9,431 nucleotides of DNA from Bacillota bacterium. Lineage in GTDB: Bacteria > Bacillota > UBA4882 > UBA10575. Within the stretch, counting starts at the first letter, position 1; each line of letters opens with the position of its first letter. The stretch is taken from positions 1-9,431 of the forward strand of contig JAAYMP010000028.1 of assembly GCA_012521315.1 (NCBI GenBank), written 5' to 3'. The notes under the pieces are model-generated. The model saw only the letters and a list, made by a program, of their open reading frames with translations, did not search any database and was not told the origin of the DNA. This document shows positions 5,993-9,431 of the stretch, in pieces. A program made the position numbers and the translations under genes.

Positions 5993-6021
5993 ATTATATA
6001 TAGAATTCACCCTGGTGTCAA
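5993..6021 (-). promoter_or_regulatory. sigma-A promoter of tRNA-Trp
   Basis: Minus strand: TTGACA (6021-6016), a 17-nt spacer and TATAAT (5998-5993), a full match to consensus, 15 nt before the tRNA 5' end. Initiation would give a leader of about 8-9 nt. Confidence 0.93.
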
Positions 6022-6073
6022 GTTCTTACGCCGAAGAAAGCAGGACTCTTTCCCGGCCCGTCCTTCACCGGCT

Positions 6074-6472
6074 TTAGAGATTAATCCCGATCACCCCGCC
6101 AACGATTCCCAACAGGACAGCGATGGCCCCGTTAATTAAACCTTCGCTAATCCTTTGTTCCTGCCCGCAGAGGCGCCCGATGATGAAGAAGAATAACCAG
6201 ACACTAACGGCTAAAATAATCCCCATCAGCCAACCTTTGGCCTTGGCCTTGTAACCGGATGCCATTGCCCCGAGAACAACCGCAGTATAAATCGTATATG
6301 TATAAATCGTCTGCTCATAGGCGCTCCAATCCCAACCCAACCAATAAGTCAGCGCCAACAAAAAGACCGCCACCAGCAACAAGGCAAGGGCGTACCGTAA
6401 ACCGGCAAAAACAGCAGTCAAGGCCAGACGGGAATTTACTGCCGGGCGCTCTTGTTTAACCACAAGCCCCAC
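6074..6472 (-). CDS. small four-helix membrane protein, TIGR04086/YrzE-like, 132 aa
   Basis: Four hydrophobic segments are visible: about residues 20-42 (ALTAVFAGLRYALALLLVAV), 55-74 (IYTAVVLGAMASG), 80-99 (GWLMGIILAVSVWLFFFIIG) and 110-130 (NGAIAVLLGIVGGVIGI), with a short basic N-terminus. The arrangement, the size and the G-[YI]-x-A-x-A-K-G-W-x-x-G loop between helices 2 and 3 fit the TIGR04086 family of sporulating Bacillota, whose function is not established. The start is ambiguous: GTG 6472 or GTG 6463, the latter better spaced from GGGGG. It is a single gene lying between the plus-strand mini-gene and the tRNA-Trp promoter. No clear terminator follows, so transcription may read into tRNA-Trp. 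Membrane call firm, family moderate. Confidence 0.65.
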   Translation of the reverse strand: MGLVVKQERPAVNSRLALTAVFAGLRYALALLLVAVFLLALTYWLGWDWSAYEQTIYTYTIYTAVVLGAMASGYKAKAKGWLMGIILAVSVWLFFFIIGRLCGQEQRISEGLINGAIAVLLGIVGGVIGINL

Positions 6473-6500
6473 CCCCAGCCTAAATTTTTAATTCATCTAT

Positions 6501-6617
6501 ATGAAAAACCACCACCAAGTATGTCACGGCGGCGTGCGGGGAAGGGCCGGCAGGAAACGGGCCGCAGAACGGCTCGTCAAGAAGTATATACCCGAGGACT
6601 TGATCCGGTCGTTATGA
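6501..6617 (+). CDS. possible 38-aa basic protein, the only plus-strand gene candidate
   Basis: ATG 6501 opens a 38-codon frame whose TGA (6615-6617) falls inside a plus-strand terminator hairpin. The product is strongly basic in the middle (GRAGRKRAAERLVKKYIPED) and ends IRSL, an amphipathic, helix-like composition. I do not recognise a family. For: a plus-strand terminator needs a plus-strand transcript, and this frame fits it exactly. Against: no Shine-Dalgarno sequence precedes the ATG. A TTTAAT at 6487-6492 would place a start site near the ATG, so a leaderless mRNA is conceivable, but no -35 is visible. A non-coding RNA ending at the same terminator is the alternative. It is divergent from the membrane-protein gene, whose start is 29 nt away. 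Confidence 0.4.
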   Translation: MKNHHQVCHGGVRGRAGRKRAAERLVKKYIPEDLIRSL

Positions 6618-6633
6618 CCGGATTTTTGTTTGT
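6603..6633 (+). terminator. Rho-independent terminator on the plus strand
   Basis: ATCCGGTC (6603-6610) / GACCGGAT (6616-6623), an eight-base-pair stem with a five-base loop, is followed by TTTTGTTTGTT. On the minus strand there is no T-run after the stem, so it serves plus-strand transcription only. Confidence 0.8.
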
Positions 6634-6655
6634 TGAAAATTGATCGGCAAACGGC

Positions 6656-6686
6656 AAAAAGAAAAGGATTCTGCTTTCCAGAATCC
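6656..6686 (-). terminator. Rho-independent terminator of tRNA-Pro
   Basis: Minus strand: GGATTCTG / CAGAATCC stem (8 bp) with loop GAAAG, followed by TTTTCTTTTT. It starts 11 nt past the tRNA CCA end. Confidence 0.9.
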
Positions 6687-6695
6687 CTGATTTTA

Positions 6696-6773
<78 letters not shown>

Positions 6774-6792
6774 ACTATTAACGGCAGATTCT

Positions 6793-6821
6793 ATTATAAC
6801 ACTGGATTTTGTTCGTGTCAA
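6793..6821 (-). promoter_or_regulatory. sigma-A promoter of tRNA-Pro
   Basis: Minus strand: TTGACA (6821-6816), a 17-nt spacer and TATAAT (6798-6793), again a full consensus match, 19 nt before the tRNA 5' end. It lies 33 nt past the stop codon of the coiled-coil gene. Confidence 0.93.
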
Positions 6822-6853
6822 TGAATCGCCTTATATACTCCGCCGCTGGCCGT

Positions 6854-7309
6854 TTATGCCCCCTGGATGCGCCGGCTCTTCATCACATTACCAAATTGAT
6901 CGACGGTAATCTCCATCCGGTGGATGAAATCACCCAGGGAAGCGAGTTTTGCCACACTCTCCAGGTGCATAAAGTCATTGAGCGTCGTATTGAGGAGTTC
7001 ATAGATCTCGGTCAGTTCTTTTTCTCTTTTGGCCAGCCGCGTCCGTTCTTTCTCAAATTGCTCCGCCAGTCTTTGGTTCTCCGCAACCAGACGGTCAATC
7101 TCCGCTAAGAACTTTTCTTCTTGCTTCAGGTCACGTTCAACGGCGAGCAAATGCTCGATAAACCCCCGCAGATCCAATTGCCGTCTCTGCGCCACTTCGA
7201 GGGTATTAACCTTTTCCTCCAGTTTTTTAATGGTCTCCGGCAGATGGGCTAATTGATACAGGAAGATCGACTTTTGCTCTTCACTCTCGGGGGCGATACT
7301 ATGTACCAC
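6854..7309 (-). CDS. coiled-coil protein of unknown function, 151 aa
   Basis: I do not recognise a family. Residues about 22-110 are heptad-rich and highly charged (KKLEEKVNTLEVAQ, EEKFLAEIDRLVAENQRLAE, KEKELTEIYELLNTTLND), predicting a long coiled coil with a break near GFIEHLL (49-55). The tail (120-151) is less charged and may form a small separate element (LASLGDFIHRMEITVDQFGN). There is no signal peptide or membrane segment, so it is probably cytosolic. The GTG start at 7309 lies 12 nt past the SANT-domain gene's stop, without a strong ribosome site, so translation is probably coupled. Sharing a transcript with an RsfA-like protein behind a forespore-type promoter suggests a sporulation role or direct partnership; that is inference. 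No terminator follows before the tRNA-Pro promoter. Confidence 0.8.
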   Translation of the reverse strand: MVHSIAPESEEQKSIFLYQLAHLPETIKKLEEKVNTLEVAQRRQLDLRGFIEHLLAVERDLKQEEKFLAEIDRLVAENQRLAEQFEKERTRLAKREKELTEIYELLNTTLNDFMHLESVAKLASLGDFIHRMEITVDQFGNVMKSRRIQGA

Positions 7310-7321
7310 ACCCGGCTTCTT

Positions 7322-7972
7322 CTACAGATTGTCGGTGGGCGCCGTTTCCGGGAGGGCTTTCTGCTCCTTCATTCCAACCTTGTTTTCCTCTGCTTTCACC
7401 GGTTCCGCGCTCTTTGTCCCCACCGGCGGAATCTCCCTTCCGTTTAAGAGAGGCGCTTCCGGAACGGAGATCCCGGACCGTTTCAGCACGTCCCGTCCCA
7501 AACTGATTATTTTTTCCTCACTTAAACCCCTTTTTTGGACCAGGCGGTAAAAACGGAGTTTCAAAGCTGCTTCGCTGATGGGTTTCGCCATGATCCGTTG
7601 TAACTCCAAACAAGCGTCATTTCTAGTCCCTCCCAAGGCCTGATGTTTTGCAAAGATCTCCAGAATTAACTGGTCTTCATCATCGGATAGGATTTCCTTT
7701 GGAGTAGCCGTCTGGTATTTGGCGCGCATCATCTTGTAATAATCCGTGTTCGAAATCCCCTTTTCTTTCAGGATCCGGCAAAACTGGCTCCTCAACGCCG
7801 AAATTTTCCGGCCAAAGCGGCGGGACAGTTCTTTACGCAACTTCGGATTCCACCAGTTTTCATAGATCATCTCGTTTTCATTCTCCGAGTAGCGCGGTTT
7901 GGATCGCACAACTTGATTGTTACTGTTCGGCATCGGATCTACCCGCGAAGCCAGTTCATTCATTTTCGCCAT
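7322..7972 (-). CDS. SANT/Myb-like putative DNA-binding protein, RsfA-like, 216 aa
   Basis: ATG 7972 follows GGAGGG (7979-7984) at 6 nt. Two helical repeats are visible. Residues 27-72 run RYSENENEMIYENW then LSRRFGRKISALRSQFCRIL. Residues 95-148 run LSDDEDQLILEIFAKH, GGTRNDACLELQRIM, ISEAALKLRFYRLV. The second has the D-E-D-x-L-I-x-E opening, the G-G-T before the middle helix and the A-x-x-x-R-[FW] recognition helix of the RsfA/YlbO prespore regulators and other bacterial SANT-domain proteins. The tail (about 165-216) is Pro/Glu/Lys-rich and likely disordered. In Bacillus, RsfA tunes forespore sigma-F genes. The promoter here looks sigma-G/F-type, agreeing with that. Compared with RsfA, an extra N-terminal repeat is present. 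DNA-binding type likely; RsfA equivalence inferred. Confidence 0.7.
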   Translation of the reverse strand: MAKMNELASRVDPMPNSNNQVVRSKPRYSENENEMIYENWWNPKLRKELSRRFGRKISALRSQFCRILKEKGISNTDYYKMMRAKYQTATPKEILSDDEDQLILEIFAKHQALGGTRNDACLELQRIMAKPISEAALKLRFYRLVQKRGLSEEKIISLGRDVLKRSGISVPEAPLLNGREIPPVGTKSAEPVKAEENKVGMKEQKALPETAPTDNL

Positions 7973-8035
7973 TCTATTCCCTCCATTTTAATCTCAATCT
8001 TCTCCATCCTTACAAACAAAGGCTGGTTTCAGTTT

Positions 8036-8065
8036 TATTATGTTCCGTTCTGAAAAGATTTATGC
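8036..8065 (-). promoter_or_regulatory. candidate forespore (sigma-G/sigma-F) promoter for the SANT/coiled-coil operon
   Basis: Minus strand: GCATA (8065-8061), 18-nt spacer, CATAATA (8042-8036). This fits the B. subtilis sigma-G consensus GHATR-N17/18-CATWNTA at every defined position; sigma-F recognises a similar -35. No sigma-A pair of comparable quality is seen between the thrB terminator and the gene. The 5' leader would be about 55 nt. Confidence 0.6.
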
Positions 8066-8159
8066 CAAAAGGAGAGAATTTTTTTGCCGCTCGACTTTTA
8101 AACCTTACTTTATCCTATGCCATATGGCAGCAAATGTTTACACCCGGTGCCTTAAGGAG

Positions 8160-8191
8160 AAAAAAAAACCTTGACCGCGATGCGGTCAAGG
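8160..8191 (-). terminator. Rho-independent terminator of thrB
   Basis: Minus strand: CCTTGACCGC / GCGGTCAAGG ten-base-pair stem with a three-base loop, followed by nine T. It begins 29 nt past the thrB stop. Confidence 0.93.
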
Positions 8192-8219
8192 TCAAAATGC
8201 TATTGGTCCTGAATTAATC

Positions 8220-9116
8220 CTAAACAAATCTAAACCCGTCGTGGTTGACGTTAACCGACAACCACTGCGCTTCAATTCCTTGTTCGTTAAAGACGTCAAC
8301 CATCCCGGTCCCCACCGCCTTCTGCCGGTCTTCCGGCGCAAAAGCAATTATCGTCGGCCCGGAACCGCTTAAGGCCACTCCCAACGCCCCTTCCTGGTAT
8401 GCCGCGGCCACCACCCGGTGAAAGCCGGGGATTAAAACCGCCCGCCGGTTCTGGTGCAAGGCATCTTCCATTGCCAGCCGGAAGAGGTCGACCCGGCCGG
8501 CATAACATGCCCCGACCAAAAGGCCGGTCCGGGAGAGATTAAAGACCGCTTCAGCCAAAGGAACCGCTTTGGGCAGGAGGTTCCGCGCTTCCACCGTCGG
8601 CACCCGCAGCGCAGGAACGGCAAGAACCACATAGAGTCCGGACGGAAATGGGATCTTCAAGTAAGTATACGGTTGCGCCGAAGACTTCACCACCCCAACC
8701 AAACCACCAAACACGGCGGGGGCCACATTATCCGGATGTCCTTCAATCTCAACGGCCAAGGCCAAAAGTTCGTCCCGGCTTAAAGGTTCGCCCAGAAACC
8801 GGTTGGCCGCCGCCAAACCGCCGACAATGGCGGCAGCGCTTGTCCCCAAGCCGCCGGCCGGCGGGATGTGGTTTGCCAAATGGACCACGCCGCCCTTAAG
8901 CTCCTGGCCAACCGCGGCGAAAACTCGTTGCAATGCTTTACAAACCAACAGATCGGAACGACCCGTGAGAGCCTCCGCCCCATAACCTTCCGCTGTTACA
9001 TCCCACTGATCGGCGGGCGTAAAATGCACCGTATTATATAGATCCAAAGCCAGGCCAAGAAAATCGAAGCCCGGCCCCAGGTTGGCACTGGTGGCTGGAA
9101 CCATTACTTTGACCAT
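8220..9116 (-). CDS. thrB: homoserine kinase (ThrB), 298 aa
   Basis: Phosphorylates L-homoserine with ATP to O-phosphohomoserine, the substrate of threonine synthase. It is a GHMP kinase: VPATSANLGPGFDFLGLALD (6-25) is the ThrB N-terminal signature, PPAGGLGTSAA (85-95) the ATP-binding P-x3-G-L-G-[ST]-S-A motif, EGHPDNVAPAVFGG the middle motif, and GVALSGSGPTI the C-terminal GHMP motif. The start is ATG 9116, because GGAGG (9125-9129) lies 8 nt upstream; longer forms from 9158 (GTG) or 9131 (ATG) lack a ribosome site and extend past the family's usual MVKV start. The usual partners hom and thrC are not adjacent in the window; instead a branched-chain aminotransferase precedes it by 93 nt on the same strand. 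A strong terminator follows. Confidence 0.95.
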   Translation of the reverse strand: MVKVMVPATSANLGPGFDFLGLALDLYNTVHFTPADQWDVTAEGYGAEALTGRSDLLVCKALQRVFAAVGQELKGGVVHLANHIPPAGGLGTSAAAIVGGLAAANRFLGEPLSRDELLALAVEIEGHPDNVAPAVFGGLVGVVKSSAQPYTYLKIPFPSGLYVVLAVPALRVPTVEARNLLPKAVPLAEAVFNLSRTGLLVGACYAGRVDLFRLAMEDALHQNRRAVLIPGFHRVVAAAYQEGALGVALSGSGPTIIAFAPEDRQKAVGTGMVDVFNEQGIEAQWLSVNVNHDGFRFV

Positions 9117-9138
9117 TTCAAAAACCTCCATGGAATAA

Positions 9139-9193
9139 CCACTCGCCACCCCAATCACCCATGCTGTTTATCATCCTTTCCAATGGCGAGTGG
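9139..9193 (-). repeat. 10-bp perfect inverted repeat in the ilvE-thrB gap
   Basis: CCACTCGCCA (9139-9148) and TGGCGAGTGG (9184-9193) are exact inverse complements, 35 nt apart. In the transcript they would form a long-looped hairpin ending 10 nt before the thrB ribosome site. There is no T-run, so it is not an intrinsic terminator. It could be an operator, an RNA-stabilising hairpin or a processing site. Confidence 0.5.
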
Positions 9194-9209
9194 CCCTGTC
9201 AACAGAGTT

Positions 9210-9431
9210 TTACTCGTAAATCGGCGTCCCGTTTGCCATGGCGTACCGGTGGAAGGCCTCCTTCAACTGCCTGGAATAGACACCCGGTTTCCCGTCGCCG
9301 ATCTTCCGCCCGTCCACTTCCACGACAGGGATCACCTCGGCGGCCGTCCCGGTAAGGAAACACTCGTCCGCAACATAGACATCGTAACGGGTTAACGCCA
9401 TTTCCACGACCTCCAGGCCGATCTCGGCCGC
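9210..9431 (-). CDS. ilvE: branched-chain amino acid aminotransferase, C-terminal part (partial, runs off right edge)
   Basis: The last 73 residues of a fold-type IV PLP aminotransferase. The visible sequence ADECFLTGTAAEVIPV followed by VDGRKIGDGKPG is the conserved C-terminal block of IlvE; TGTAAEVIPV contributes to the PLP-phosphate and substrate carboxylate site. IlvE makes valine, leucine and isoleucine from their keto acids using glutamate. The relative D-alanine aminotransferase has a different block here, so BCAT is favoured. The catalytic lysine lies beyond the window. It stops at TAA 9210-9212, 93 nt before thrB, with no terminator between, so co-transcription is plausible. Threonine is the precursor of isoleucine, which makes the pairing metabolically sensible. 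Confidence 0.9.
   Translation of the reverse strand, partial: AAEIGLEVVEMALTRYDVYVADECFLTGTAAEVIPVVEVDGRKIGDGKPGVYSRQLKEAFHRYAMANGTPIYE

Noticed and set aside
5804..6010. Minus-strand frame overlapping tRNA-Trp (…GVAQLVERRSPKPVVAGSSPASP…)
   Set aside because: This is the familiar false translation of a tRNA gene.
8454..8783. Plus-strand frames opposite thrB
   Set aside because: Antisense shadows of a well-conserved GHMP kinase.

Overview
The window reads as a piece of a spore-forming, anaerobic, motile member of the Bacillota (Clostridia/Limnochordia-like). Signs are strong AGGAGG-type ribosome binding sites, consensus sigma-A promoters, U-tailed terminators, tRNA genes with encoded CCA, a Spo0E-like protein, an RsfA-like SANT-domain protein behind a forespore-type promoter, CheY plus a Cache-domain sensor, and a fermentative enzyme set (pyrophosphate-type phosphofructokinase and PduL phosphotransacylase). 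I cannot name the species. Nearly every gene lies on the minus strand, so transcription runs from high to low coordinates. The one plus-strand candidate is a 38-codon ORF ending in its own terminator.

Layout, right to left (direction of transcription): 3' end of a branched-chain aminotransferase (9210-9431); homoserine kinase thrB (8220-9116) with terminator; a forespore-type promoter (8036-8065) driving an RsfA-like SANT protein (7322-7972) and a 151-residue coiled-coil protein of unknown role (6854-7309); tRNA-Pro(GGG) with perfect promoter and terminator; the small plus-strand ORF (6501-6617); a four-helix membrane protein (6074-6472); tRNA-Trp(CCA) with perfect promoter and terminator; pduL followed by an FmdB-type zinc-ribbon protein and terminator; a PPi-type phosphofructokinase with terminator; cheY; the truncated tail of a NarL-type histidine kinase overlapping its response regulator, then a terminator; a 58-residue Spo0E-like protein with a structured leader; and the 5' part of a Cache-domain (probably chemotaxis) sensor running off the left edge.

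The window is a string of short transcription units rather than one pathway, but three themes recur. Signal transduction and sporulation: Cache sensor, CheY, orphaned response regulator, Spo0E-like phosphatase, RsfA-like regulator. Energy-sparing fermentation: PPi-PFK and PduL. Amino-acid synthesis: BCAT and ThrB. The points most worth a second look are the forespore promoter in front of the SANT/coiled-coil pair, the decayed kinase beside an intact regulator, and the plus-strand mini-gene. I did not see a CRISPR array, transposon, prophage or defence system, and no clearly new multi-gene system.
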